DNA of 64,000 bases from Myotis daubentonii (Eukaryota > Chordata > Mammalia > Chiroptera > Vespertilionidae). The notes under the pieces were generated by a model. That model was not told where the DNA came from. It worked only from the letters and a program-made list of their open reading frames with translations, and did not search any database. Of this stretch, positions 47,626 to 58,337 are shown piece by piece (positions within the stretch are counted from its first letter, which is position 1; every line of letters begins with the position of its first letter). Location: positions 66,724,787 through 66,788,786 of the forward strand of contig NC_081842.1 of NCBI RefSeq assembly GCF_963259705.1, written 5' to 3'. The position numbers were made by a program, and so were the translations under genes.

Positions 47626-47630
47626 AGATA

Positions 47631-48315
47631 GTAGAGGCCTGGTGCACCAGTGAGATCAGTTGGTTTGCCCTGAAGGGTGTCCCGGATCAGGGTGGGGGTT
47701 CCCTTGCGGGGCGGGGAGGCCTGGGCAAGGGGGCTGTGGTGGTTTGCAGGTCGGACATGCCCCCATTGGGATGGGGGTCCCCCTGGGGATGGTGCTGGCC
47801 TGGGCAAGGGGCTGAGGCAGTTTGCAGGCCAGCCATGCCCCCATGGGGTGAGGGTCCCTGCTGGGTGGGTGTAGCCAGCCTGGATGAGGGGATGAGGGCT
47901 GTTTTCAGGCTGGCCACACCCCCTTCAGGGTCGGGGGTCCCCGCCGGGGTGCCTGGCCAGCCTGGGTAAGGGGCTGAGGGCCGTTTGCAGGCCCCTCCCT
48001 CAGCAGCCAGCCCGGGCGATGGCAACCCAAGCCTCCTGCGCCCCCAGGCCAGCTCCGTGTCCTCTGCTCACAGGCCCCTCCTTTGGCCCCTACCCGGGTT
48101 GGCTCCATGTCCACCGCCCACAGGCCCCTCCTTCAGCAGCCAGCCTGGGCAGACAGGAAGCTTAGCTTCCTCTATTGCCAGGGGTGACCCAAGCCTCCTG
48201 CTCACTCTGTGACCACTGCCATCTTTGTCCCACTAATTTGCATACTCACTCCTGATTGGCTGGTGGGCATTGCGAAGGTACGGTCAATTTACATCATTCT
48301 CTTTTATTAGTGTAG
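47631..48315 (-). mobile_element. Helitron with GC-rich tandem units
   Basis: 3' region GTAGAGGCCTGGTGCACC at 47631 and 5' terminus CTCTTTTATTAGTGTAG at 48315. The interior repeats CCTGGGCAAGGGGCTGAGGC / GCAGGCCAGCCATGCCCCCA roughly every 80-85 bases. Confidence 0.75.
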
Positions 48316-50361
48316 CTAGGTAATCTGCAAATTAGTCATTATGGCATCACAGTAACGGCCGTTCAACAGGCTGAGAGTACAGCCGGGCGACTTGTGTGAG
48401 GCTCGCTTCCCTGCCCCTGGCGCCTGGCCAGGGAAGTGAGGCTGCGTCCCCCGCCACAGTCTTTTTCTCCCAGGTGCACACACCCAACAAACACCCCCGC
48501 ATCACAGCGCCCCGTCCAAGAGCACTCTGCCTGGGGAGGCCACCAAAGCTAAGGAGTGACACCCACATGGCAGAAGGCCAGTTCTCAGGGCACGGTCAGC
48601 AGACACCAACCGGGGGGTGGAAGCGTCGGCAGTGACCCCCAGGAGGGGTCGCGCATGCAAATCGAGAGGGTGTGGACCCAACACAAAGGAAGGGCCTGGG
48701 TGCTACGAGAGAGAGTGGACGTCGAGGTAAGGCACCAGACCTGGATGGGCCACCCGGTAAACAATGTGGGGATCCCACCGCCACAGACACACAGGGAAGC
48801 CCCGCAACGCCGGTCGACCCTCCCAAGCGCACCTCAAACCCTCCTCCTGCCACATAGACCCGGCCCCGCCACTGTGGAGACCACAGGCCACTGTTGCACC
48901 ACAGTGAAGCCGCCACGGCTTTTTCCAGCCGTCCATCCATTCATCTGCCCGGTCTGACCAGGACGGTGGTTCGCATCCTGGGTGGAATGCCCCCCGAGGA
49001 CAAGCCATGCCCCGACCATGCCTGTGCAAGCACACCTGTCGCCTGCGAATTCGGGATGGGAGCCAACGGAGAGCCACTTGCGGCGTGGGAGCAGGCACGC
49101 CGGGGGGACGGGAAAGGCCTCCGCGTTCCCCACCCCTTCGGCATGCAACAGGAGAAAAGCCTTGCGCACACACAAATGCACACAGGCGTACACGTAACGC
49201 AGCGATCTCCACAATGGACGCCAGCCCCGGCCTGGTGGGACCCACCTCTGACTCAGAGCGGGGAGGCATGGGCCACAGTAGGCAAGACACAGCTGCGTTG
49301 TCACTCGACCCCTCAAAGCCACCGCAAGAGGGGCCCAAGTGCCCAAACAGAGGCAGCTACAGGTCACAGAGAGAAAAGAAGTCAGTACTAAGGACAAAAA
49401 GCATAGAATTTTTAATTAGCCTGTAAAGAGTAAAAGAGTGAGGGAGGAGGGGGGGATAATGGGGAAGAGGGTAAGGAGGGAGGGAAGAACTTTATAAAGG
49501 AGTCAGTAGACAGCAGAGTTAAAGAAGGAAAGAGGATGTATGAATGAACTGTAGGAGCTATAATGAAAAGCAAGTATAGCTGTGTACTGGGGACAGATTT
49601 TAAAAGTATGAGTCAGAAAAGAAAAAAGATAAATGATAGTGAATAATTAGGCAGGTAAATGGATAGATATTAAAATAGTGGAAGTAAGTAGAGAAAAATG
49701 TATGGGAAAGGTAGGATGAGAGACAAAGAGGGAAGGAAAAAAAGTTTTAAAAGGGAGCTGATAGAGCTTAAAAGGAGAATGGGAAGGAAGAAACGGGGGA
49801 TGGAGCAAAGTAGGTCCGAGGGAGGAAGTGAAGAAAAAAATTAAGGTGGGAAGGAAAGAAAAGGGGAGGAAGAGCAGGGGTAAAGACAAAGGAAAGAAGG
49901 AATGTGGGGAGGGAGGGAGGGTAGGAGAAAGATGGGAAGAAGGATGATGAACAGAGTAGGAAATAAGGAGGAAAGAAAAGTTTACAAATGATGAGTCAGT
50001 AGGAAAAAGTGTTACATAAAGGAGAGAGAAAAATTGTGTGAAAGGGAGAAGCCAATAAGGAAGTCAAATACAATTGTGTGTGAAGGGGATAAGATTTAAA
50101 AAAAAATTAATAGCAACCAGGCTGGCAGGGGAGGGCAGTTAGGGGGATCAGGCAGGCAGGCAGAGTGGTTAGGGCAGGTAGGCAGGTGAGCTGTTAGGAG
50201 CCAAAGGTCTTGGATTGCAAGAGGAATGTCCAACTGCCAGTTTAGGCCCAATCCTTGACTGGCAGTTGGACATCCCCCAAGGGCTCCTGGATTGGAGAAA
50301 GTGCAGGTCGAGCTGAGGAATCCCCACCCCCGTGCACGAATTTTGTGCAATGGGTCTCTAG
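48316..50361 (+). mobile_element. Large Helitron with foreign-looking cargo, first of a five-element train
   Basis: Its 5' region is TCTGCAAATTAGTCATTATG; the terminal 15 or so bases are lost at a head-to-head junction with the preceding minus element. The 3' end has the second hairpin (50224-50275), the terminal hairpin GTGCACGAATTTTGTGCA and CTAG ending at 50361. Between them lie about 1.1 kb of GC-rich DNA (48340-49430) and 0.67 kb of purine-rich DNA (49430-50100) unlike other Helitrons in the window. Confidence 0.7.
49430..50100 (+). repeat. Purine-rich tract
   Basis: About 670 bases with G and A strongly dominant on the + strand (GGGAGGAGGGGGGATAATGG and similar) and few C. Degenerate, not a simple tandem array. 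Confidence 0.8.
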
Positions 50362-50795
50362 TCTCTCTATATAAAAGCCTAGCAATCGTTACACAGAACA
50401 ACCAGTCACTATGACACACACAGACCACCAGGGAGCAGACGCTCAATGCAGGGGCTTCCCCCTGGTGGTCAGTGTGCTCCCACAGTGGGAGTGCTGCTCA
50501 GCCAGAAGCCAGGTTCACAGCTGGTGAGCACAGTGGCGATGGCAGGAGCCTCTCCCGCATCCGAGGCAGCACTAAGGAGTGGCAAGGCAAGCGGTAGGGA
50601 GCAAGCAGGCAGGCGGTAAGGAGCGGTGAGCCAAGCAGTAAGGAGCAAGCAGGTGGGTGGTAAGGAGCGGTGAGCCAAGTGTTAAGGAGTGAGCAGGCAG
50701 GCAGTTAGGAGCAAGGGGTCCCGGACTGCAAGAGGGTGCAGGCCAGGCTGAGGGACCCCTCCCCCATGCCTGAATTTCATGCATCGGGCCTCTAG
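50362..50795 (+). mobile_element. Helitron, second in the train
   Basis: Begins TCTCTCTATATAAAAGCC directly after CTAG of the previous element. Ends CGGGCCTCTAG at 50795 after a decayed hairpin. Contains GGTAAGGAGCGGTGAGCCAA repeats. Confidence 0.83.
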
Positions 50796-51214
50796 TCTAC
50801 ACTAGTAAAAGAGAAACATGCAAATTGACCATCACTCCACTATGCCCACCAACCAATCAGAGCAATATGCAAATTAACCCAACAAAGATGGCTGTTAGTT
50901 TGCATACACAGGCACAGAGCGAAGACTGAAGACAGCGTAGAAGAAAGCCAAGCACTGCAGAAGGGAGCGAAGTGGCAGCAAAGGGAACGCAGCTGAGGCA
51001 GTGGAGACGGGAGTGGATCCGAGGCGGCGGACACGGGAGGGAGTGAGGCGGCGGAGATGGGAGGGAGCAAGGTGACGGAGAAGGGAGCGAAGTCCACCAA
51101 GGCAGGCTTCGCTCCCTTCTCTGCTTTGCCCCAGTCTCAGGAAGCCCTATTCTTGCAGGAATAGGCCTGAGGAAGCCCTATTCTTGCAGGAATGTTCCTG
51201 CAATGGGCCTCTAG
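50796..51214 (+). mobile_element. Helitron, third in the train
   Basis: Begins TCTACACTAGTAAAAGAG immediately after CTAG, and ends GGGCCTCTAG at 51214. Different body: ATGCAAATTGACCATC and GAAGGGAGCGAAGT repeats, with a duplicated TATTCTTGCAGGAAT near the 3' end in place of the usual hairpin. Confidence 0.82.
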
Positions 51215-51569
51215 TCTATATATATAAAAGCCTAAGTGACCAAACAACCAAACAACTGAATGACTGGTCAACCAGTCGCAATGACACACACTGACCACCA
51301 GGAAGCAGATGCTCAATGCAGGAGCTGCCCCCTGGTGGTCAGGAGTGCCACTAGCTGACAGACGCAGGGCTCACGGCTGACGAGCACCGCTGTGGTGGCA
51401 CAAGCCTCTCCCAATTGGGACTGACGGGGCACGAGCCCACGGCAGACACAGCAGGGCCGGGATGAGTAGGAGCGGCAGGAGGCAGTGGTCTGCCAGTTTC
51501 AGCCCGATCGCCGCAGGACACACACCAAGGAACCATGTCGGTGCACGAATCCATGCACCAGATCTCCAG
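51215..51569 (+). mobile_element. Helitron, fourth in the train
   Basis: Begins TCTATATATATAAAAGCC immediately after CTAG. The 3' hairpin is GTGCACGAATCCATGCAC and the end reads CCAG instead of CTAG (51566-51569). Confidence 0.8.
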
Positions 51570-51902
51570 TCTTATATACAGTATATAAAAGCCTAAGCAA
51601 CCATCCAACCGTTTGCCCAGTAGCTATGACGTGCAATAACCACCAGGGGGCAGACACTCCAACCAGTAGAGAATGGAGCCTGATTCCTCATGAATCGGCC
51701 ATGGGTTAGGTTGCTGCTGGAGCACTGTTGGCCCTGAATCAGCTTCACCTGCACCCTGGACCCAGAGAGGTCCCTCGGCCTGGCCTGCGGGGATAGGGCC
51801 TAAATTGGATCTGACATTCCCTGAGGGGTCCCGGATTGCAAGAGGGTGCAGGCCAGGCCAACGGACCCCACTGATGCATGAATCTGTGCACCAGGCCTCT
51901 AG
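51570..51902 (+). mobile_element. Helitron, fifth in the train
   Basis: Begins TCTTATATACAGTATATAAA immediately after the previous end, and finishes AGGCCTCTAG at 51902, followed by T. Confidence 0.8.
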
Positions 51903-52057
51903 TGTGGTTATAAAGATGATCATTCCTAATTCTCCCAAATGATCAGTCTTTTTCATAGGACTCATCTTCATCATGTCATATTTTGATTGTTTTTAAAGAT
52001 ATGGCAGGAGGCTAAAGTTACTGACCATACTAACGTTTCTGTGAATGTTATTATCAA

Positions 52058-53164
52058 CTAGGGTCCTGGTGCATGAAATTCGTGCAACGGGGGGGGGTAG
52101 GTCCCTCAGCCCAGCCTGCCCCCTCTTACATACTGAGAACCCTCAGGGGATGTCCTACTGACGGCTTAGGCCCGCTCCCTGCTCCCCTTGGAGAGCGGGC
52201 CTATCCCACAGTCTAGCCTCTCTTTGTGTGAGGCGACCGGACTGATCAGGGGAAGGCACCAGCCCCATCACCCGGCTGCTGCAGCCACTGCCAGTCACTG
52301 CAGCCACCAAGGTGTTTTCATCAACACAGACTCCAGTCCGTTCACCATGAAAAAATGACAGCTTTCTTTAGGCATTTTCAAGATGTGTCTTTCATAGGAT
52401 ATGATATTTCTTTTTTTTTTATCCTCACCTGAGGATATGTTTCCATTGATTTTTAGAGAATGTGGAAGAGAAAGGGACAGAGAAACATCAAAGTGAGAGG
52501 AACACTTTGATTGGTTGCCTCCTGCATGAACCCTGACCTGGGCCCCAGACAGGGAGGAGCCTGCAACCTAGGTACATGCCCTTGGTCAGAATTGAACACA
52601 GACCCTGCCATCAGCAGTCCAAGGCATTATCCACTGAGCCAAACCAGCTAGGGCAGGATATGACATTTCTTAGCCCTTCAGCAGCGGACCTTCGTTTTTT
52701 TTCTCCAGGAATGTGGTGGAAAAACCCTAGATCACCTATTTGGATTCTTATTACCCAAGTTACTAAGAATATTACCAGTGGCATACAGGGAGCTTAGCCA
52801 ATGAGCGGTCAGAAAAGGTGTTTCCTCTGTAGTTCACACTGATCGCCGGCTAGGCCCCCTGCCCAGGCCGAACGCCTCTGGCCAAGGCGTTAGGCCTGGG
52901 CAGGGGCCCCCTTGGCTCTGATTGCAGGTTCAGCCCTGCCCAGGAGCCCCCTGGCTCAGGCCCTTCCTAGGCTGCTCAGGGCCCACATGGGGCTTACCTC
53001 GGAGTGACCTGGGTGCCGATGATGTTCCCAGACCCAGGCCACTGGGCACCTATGTATGCAAATTAACTGCCATCTTTGTTGGGTTAATTTGCATACTCAT
53101 CTGATTGGCTGGTGGGCATAGTGGAGTGACACCAATTTGCATGTTTCTCTTTTATTAGTGTAGA
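52058..53164 (-). mobile_element. Helitron with possible captured exon and nested SINE
   Basis: CTAG at 52058 after A, hairpin GTGCATGAAATTCGTGCAA. The minus 5' terminus TTATTAGTGTAGA ends at 53164. The middle (about 52310-52830) is less GC-rich and unlike Helitron sequence, and a Ves SINE (52411-52655) sits inside it. Confidence 0.75.
52411..52655 (-). mobile_element. Ves SINE nested in a Helitron
   Basis: Target duplication GGATATGATATTTC / GGATATGACATTTC (52397-52410, 52656-52669). Minus orientation, head ends GCCAAACCAGCTAGGGC. Confidence 0.88.
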
Positions 53165-55036
53165 CTAGTGGCCCGGTGCACGAAATTCATGCACGGGGGA
53201 GGGTATGTTCCTCAGCCTAGCCTGCACCCTCTCCAATTTGGGACCCCTCGAAGGATGTCCTACTGCCAGTTTACAGGGACTGGGCCTAAACCGGCAGTCG
53301 GACATCCCTCTCACAATCCAGGACTGCTGGCTCCTAACCACTCACCTGCCTGCCTGCCTTCCTGATTGCCTCTAACTACTCTGCCTGCCAGCCTGCTTGC
53401 TCCCAACTGCACCCCTGCCAGCCTGATCACCCCAAACTGCCTCTCCTGCTGGTCTGCTCGCCCCTACCTTTCCTCCCCACTGGCCTGCTCATCCCCAATT
53501 GTCCCCCTGCTGGCCTGCTCACTCCAAACTGCCCCCCCTCCGCTGTCCTGATCACCTCCAACTGTCCCCCACTGATGGCCTCCAACTGGCCCTCCTGCTG
53601 GTCTGCTTATCCCCAACGGCCCTGCCCCCCACCAGCCTGATCACCCACAACTGCCCTCCCCTCTTGGCCTCTAACTGCCTCTACCTTGGCCCCGCCACCA
53701 TGGCTTATTTTTTTATGTTTATTTTTTTTTAATCAAAAACTGAAATATTTTCTATTCAGAAAATATATTTGGATCTAAATATCTTCTATACTTTTAACCC
53801 TAAAATATCAATTTATATATTTTTAAAAATGGTTGGGATGTTTGTTTTTTTAAAATAAGTTAGTTTACTGAAGTTCTACATGTTACTGGATCACCTGGGG
53901 TAATTTTCTGATTGGAAAATTAAGAATTATAGTCAGAGGGGAGGACATGAGAATTTTTAAAGAACATATTCAATTTACTTCAGAAGCCAAACCTCTCTTA
54001 TCATGTGACTTGTTTTGTATGTTTGTTAAACTATATTATCACATAAGCATTGCTGCTATTGGGACAAACAGTGACAGTTGATTCGGGTCATTTGAATGTC
54101 CACTGTCTGTTTTAATTTGTCTGTTCGTTTTGACTCTGTCATATGCTCAAACTACAGTGGAAGTCATGAGAACCTATTATTTTTGCCTGCTCCCTCCTTT
54201 ACATTGGAAATATTCTTTTTTACTCAGAAGGACCTTAACTTTTTTGTAAGGGATTGTTTCCGTTGCCAACTTTTTTCTTCCTTGACAAGTAAGAGAGTTG
54301 CTGTGAACTCTTCAGTGATGCCTTCCCCAGGATATTTGCAGATGTGGTTGGGAAAGGTCATTTCATCCCCGACCTTTCCATGTCAGGTGCTGGGGTGCCC
54401 AGGGTGCTGCCATGCCTGCTGCCCTGCCCCTCCCTTCGCGACTGCAGATCCGGGAGCTGCAGGCCAGCCAGCATCCCTGGCCCCGGGGGTCCAGGGGTGC
54501 CGCCTGGCCTGCGTCCTCGCTCTCTCTTCCTCCGATTGCCATGGCGATCACCGGCACCCCCGGTGGGGGGCAGGGGGTGTCTCCTGGCCTGCTGCCCGGC
54601 TTTCCGATGGCGATCACCAGCAGGAGAGCCGGTTGGGGACGTGAGTGCTGGCGGACTGCTGCAGTCACCCCACCAGCTCCGATCTCCCATCAGGAGAGCC
54701 GGTTGGGGACGTGAGTGCTGGCGGACCGCTGCGGTCACCCCACCAGCCCCGATCTCCTGCGGGAGAGCTGGTTGGGGGCTTGGCCGGTGGCGGATCGCTG
54801 CGGTCACGCCCGCCAGCCCTGGGTCGGGTCACACACAGGTAGCCCGCCACCCGGGTCACAGATAGCAGGCCCGGATGGTGGCGGGGCAGGCAGGATGGCA
54901 CTGTCCCATCCTGCCTGCAGTATGCAAATTAACCGCCATCTTAGTTGGCAGTTAATTTGCATATTGCCCTGATTAGTCGATGGTAAGCATAGCGAAGTTA
55001 CGGTTAATTACCATGTTTGTCTATTATTAGATAGGA
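53165..55036 (-). mobile_element. Helitron carrying AT-rich cargo
   Basis: CTAGTGGCC at 53165 directly follows the previous element's 5' terminus, and its own minus 5' terminus TATTATTAGATAGGA ends at 55036, directly followed by the next element's CTAG. The 3' part (53165-53704) is typical, with a second hairpin at 53254-53306. The 5' part (about 54390-55036) has a 70-base tandem unit. Between them, 53705-54390 is ordinary AT-rich DNA. Confidence 0.68.
54621..54825. repeat. 70-bp tandem repeat in a Helitron
   Basis: Nearly three units starting AGAGCCGGTTGGGGACGTGA, then AGAGCCGGTTGGGG, then a diverged AGAGCTGGTTGGGGGC. Confidence 0.85.
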
Positions 55037-55738
55037 CTAGTGGCCTGGTGCACGAAATTCATGCACATTAAAAGGGAATTAGAGGAAATGTTTTAATATT
55101 GCTATTTGCCCTTTCTCTATAATAGAAGTGTCAGAGATGAAAAAAATTAGTAAAAGGTATATGAAAATAATATATAAATTTATCGCCTGCAGGGATGCAG
55201 TGTGGAGTCAAGTCCTGGGTGCGGATATCCGGCTCCCTCCTCTCTCCTGTCAGAGTCTGGGCTGGTGCCTGCAGGGATGCAGCGTCAAGTCCCGCCGGCA
55301 TCACGAGACCCAAAGTCAAGTCCTCACCCACCCGCTTGCACCTCGCCACACACACAGCCCTACCCACCCGTGTGCACCTTTAAATCGCACGAGACCCAGA
55401 CCCGCCTGCGCCCACGGGGATGCAGTGTCAAGCCCCTGCCAGCGCCCGTGGGGATGCAGCGTTAAGCCATCGCCGGCACCACATGGGACTCCCCTGAATC
55501 CCACAGTCCCACCCCATGGCCGGCGCCATGGGACTCCCCCGATGCGCCTCCTGGTCAAGTCCCCGCCAGCGTCCGCGGGGACGCAGTGGCAAGTCCCTGC
55601 CCACCCGCGTGCGCCTCGCCATGCACACAGCCCCACCCATCCATGCGTGCCTGACATGCACGCAGCCTCCTGGTGATCGGTCATTACAGCATGAGGGCGT
55701 CATAACCACAGGCTTTTTATGATATTTATGATATAGGA
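55037..55738 (-). mobile_element. Helitron, third of a minus-strand train
   Basis: CTAGTGGCCTGGTGCACGAA at 55037 with hairpin. The minus 5' terminus (TTATGATATTTATGATATAGGA region) ends at 55738, followed by T. About 110 bases of AT-rich DNA (55067-55180) follow the 3' hairpin, then GC-rich GGGATGCAG repeats. Confidence 0.75.
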
Positions 55739-56249
55739 TTGCTGGACAGTCAGAGTTGGCTATCCATTTGGCATTCAAGAGACTACAACTAGAGATTTCT
55801 AACTACATGTGCTGTCCGTGACATTATTACTGTCTCTCTTATCGCAAATATACACAGAAGGAATTAGCTGTATCAGATCTAATGATAATTCCAAATGAAT
55901 ACTTGACTAGGCCGGGGAGAATGCATCACTGTAGAAACCACAGCCTCTGCTAACACCCCCAGATTTGCTGTTTGGCTCATCCCAGGGGAATACGGAGCCT
56001 ATCATTTGTTAACCATCTCTGGGAAGAGCAACAACAAGCTGTCTTAGGGACAGCCTCGATCAATGGCAGTACCAGGGATGGCGCTAGCTTCAAAGGGTAG
56101 AGTTGCAGGAAGTTAGTCCTATTTCCCCTTAACATTTATAAACCTCTTGTTACACAGCATGCAAAAAGACTGAACCTGGCAATATCTTCCCGATATTAAG
56201 TTATAAATCAGGGTGAATTTAGAGCTAATGAATTACCTTTGAAAAAAAG
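55739..56249. other. Intergenic DNA, no recognised feature
   Basis: No exon or repeat terminus seen. Confidence 0.4.
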
Positions 56250-56266
56250 AAAAAAACTTGACTTGG

Positions 56267-56472
56267 CTGGTATGGCTCAGTAGTTGAGCGTTGACCTATG
56301 AACCAGGAGTTCACTGTTCCATTCCCGGTCAGAGCACATACTCGTGTTTCAGACTATATCCCCAGTTGGGAGCAAGCAGGAGGCAGCTGATCAATGATTT
56401 CCCATCATTGATGTTTCTATCACTCTTTCTCTTTCCCTAACTCTCTGTGAAATCAATAAAAACATATTAAGG
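56267..56472 (+). mobile_element. Ves SINE
   Basis: A perfect target duplication AAAAAAACTTGACTTGG (about 56250-56266 and 56473-56489). tRNA-like head, body and AATCAATAAAAACA tail complete. Confidence 0.9.
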
Positions 56473-56804
56473 AAAAAAACTTGACTTGGGGTAGTGAACA
56501 CATCCTATACTAATAAAAGAGAAAAATGGTAATTGGCGTACGACCGATACCTTTTTCATTGGCTAATCAGCGAGATATGCAAATTAACTGTCAGCCAAGA
56601 TGGCGGCTGGCAGCCAGGCAGCTGAGAATAGGAGGCTTGGTTGCCCCAGCGATGGAGAAAGTCAAGGATCCCCGCAGCTGCGGGCTCTGAGCTCCTGAAG
56701 CAATAACTCCAAAAGATACAATGTTTCAATTATAGAAGCTAAAAGATGGCGGTTAATTTGCATACTCAGGCTCCAAGCAGAGCGAAGCCAAACAGCCCTG
56801 AAGC

Positions 56805-57890
56805 AGCAGGGCAGAGAGGCCTCAGGGCCTGGGATCAGCAGAGTCAAGAGGCCTTCCGGCCCCACGATCAGCGGAGTCGAGAGGCCTCCCGGCCCCGAGA
56901 TCAGCGGATCCGAGAGGCCTCCCAGCCCCGGTGATCAGCGGAGTCGAGAGGCCTCCCGGCCCCGGTGATCAGCGGAGTCGGAGGCCTCCCGGCCCCGGTG
57001 ATCAGTGGATCCGAGAGGCCTCCCAGCCCCGGTGATCAGTGGAGTCGAGAGGCCTCCCGGCCCCGGTGATCAGCGGAGTCGGAGGCCTCCCGGCCCCGGT
57101 GATCAGCGGATCCGAGAGGCCTCCGGGCCCCGGTGATCAGCGGATCCGAGAGGCCTCCCAGCCCAGGTGATCAGCTGAGTCGAGAGGCCTCCCAGCCCCG
57201 GTGATCAGCGGAGCCGAGAGGCCTCCCAGCCCAGGTGATCAGCAGAGCCAAGAGGCCTCCCAGCCCCGGTGATCAGCGGATCCGAGAGGCCTCCCAGCCC
57301 CGGTGATCAGCGGATCCGAGAGGCCTCCCAGCCCAGGTGATCAGCGGAGTCCAGGTGATCAGCGGAGCCGAGAGGCCTCCCAGCCCAGGTGATCAGCGGA
57401 GCCGAGAGGCCTCCCAGCCCCGGTGATCAGCGGAGTCCAGAGGCCTTCCGGCCCCGGTGATCAGCCGAGAGGCCTCCCGGCCCACTCCTGGCCCCGCGAT
57501 CAGCGGAGTCGGAGGCCCCGCGATCAGCGGAGCCAAGAGGCCTCCCAGCCCAGGTGATCAGCGGAGCTGAGAGGCCTCCCAGCCCAGGTGATCAGCGGAG
57601 TCCAGAGGCCTCCCGGCCCCGGTGATCAGCGGAGTTGGAGGCCCCGCGATCAGCGGAGCCGAGAGGCCTCCCAGCCCCGGTGATCAGCAGCCGAGAGTCC
57701 TCCTGGCTAGAGATCAGCGGAGCCGAGAGGCCTCCAGGCCCCAGTTATCAGCGGAGCCGAGAGGCCTACAGGCCATGGTTATCAGCAGCCGAGAGGCCTC
57801 CAGGCCAGGGATCAGGGGAGCCGAGAGGCATCTGGCCCTGGGATCAGCAGAGCAGCGAGGCCTCCCAGCACCGGGATCAGTGTGACAGGG
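56805..57890. repeat. 33-34-bp minisatellite, about 32 copies
   Basis: Unit core GAGAGGCCTCCCGGCCCCGG then TGATCAGCGGAG. Unit length varies (33-36, some shorter) and several higher-order variants repeat. Confidence 0.9.
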
Positions 57891-58170
57891 TGCGGAGCCC
57901 CAACCCTCTGATCGGCCCTGCTCTGTGTGTGACAGGGGACAGAGCCCCAACCCCCCTGATGGGCCCTGCTCTGTGCATGACAGGAGTGGCGCTGCAACCT
58001 CCCTATGGACCCTGCCTTGAGTGTGACAGGGGGCGGTGCCCCAACCCCCCAATCAGCCCTACCCTGAGCGTGACTGAGGGTGGCATTGCAACCTCCCAAT
58101 CCGCCCTGCTCTGTGCATGACAGGGGGCGGTGCCCCAACTCCCCAATTGGCCCTGCTCTGAGCCCGACCA
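57885..58170. repeat. 47-bp minisatellite, about six copies
   Basis: Unit with CCCTGCTCTGTGCATGACAG and GCCCCAACCCCC, the complement-strand form of the array at 730-1435. Confidence 0.87.
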
Positions 58171-58337
58171 GGGGCTGCACCTAGGGATTGGGCCTGCCCT
58201 CTGCCACCCGGGAGCAGGCCTAAGCCAGCAGGTCATTATCTCCTGATGGGTCCCAGACTGTGAGAGGGCACAGGCCATGCTGAGGGACCTCCTCTCCCAA
58301 CCCCGAGTGCACAAATTTTTGTGCACCGGGCCTCTGG

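Larger units (their letters stand above)
56503..58337 (+). mobile_element. Helitron with two large minisatellites
   Basis: A|TCCTATACTAATAAAAGAG at 56503. 3' hairpin GTGCACAAATTTTTGTGCAC and CGGGCCTCTGG ending at 58337 (CTGG in place of CTAG), followed by T. Order 5' to 3': unique region with ATGCAAATTAACTGTC, a 33-34-base array, a 47-base array, the 3' end. Same family as 535-1822, opposite strand. Confidence 0.87.

Noticed and set aside
49140..49190. TGEKP-like and H-x3-HTG-like peptides suggesting a C2H2 zinc finger
   Set aside because: They fall in different frames and no C-x2-C pair precedes them.
48703..49397. Overlapping frames of 187 and 211 residues on the minus strand
   Set aside because: GC-rich DNA lacks stops by composition; no domain recognisable and several frames are open together.
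57635..58326. Open frames of 107-161 residues
   Set aside because: Same cause: overlapping frames on both strands through two minisatellites.
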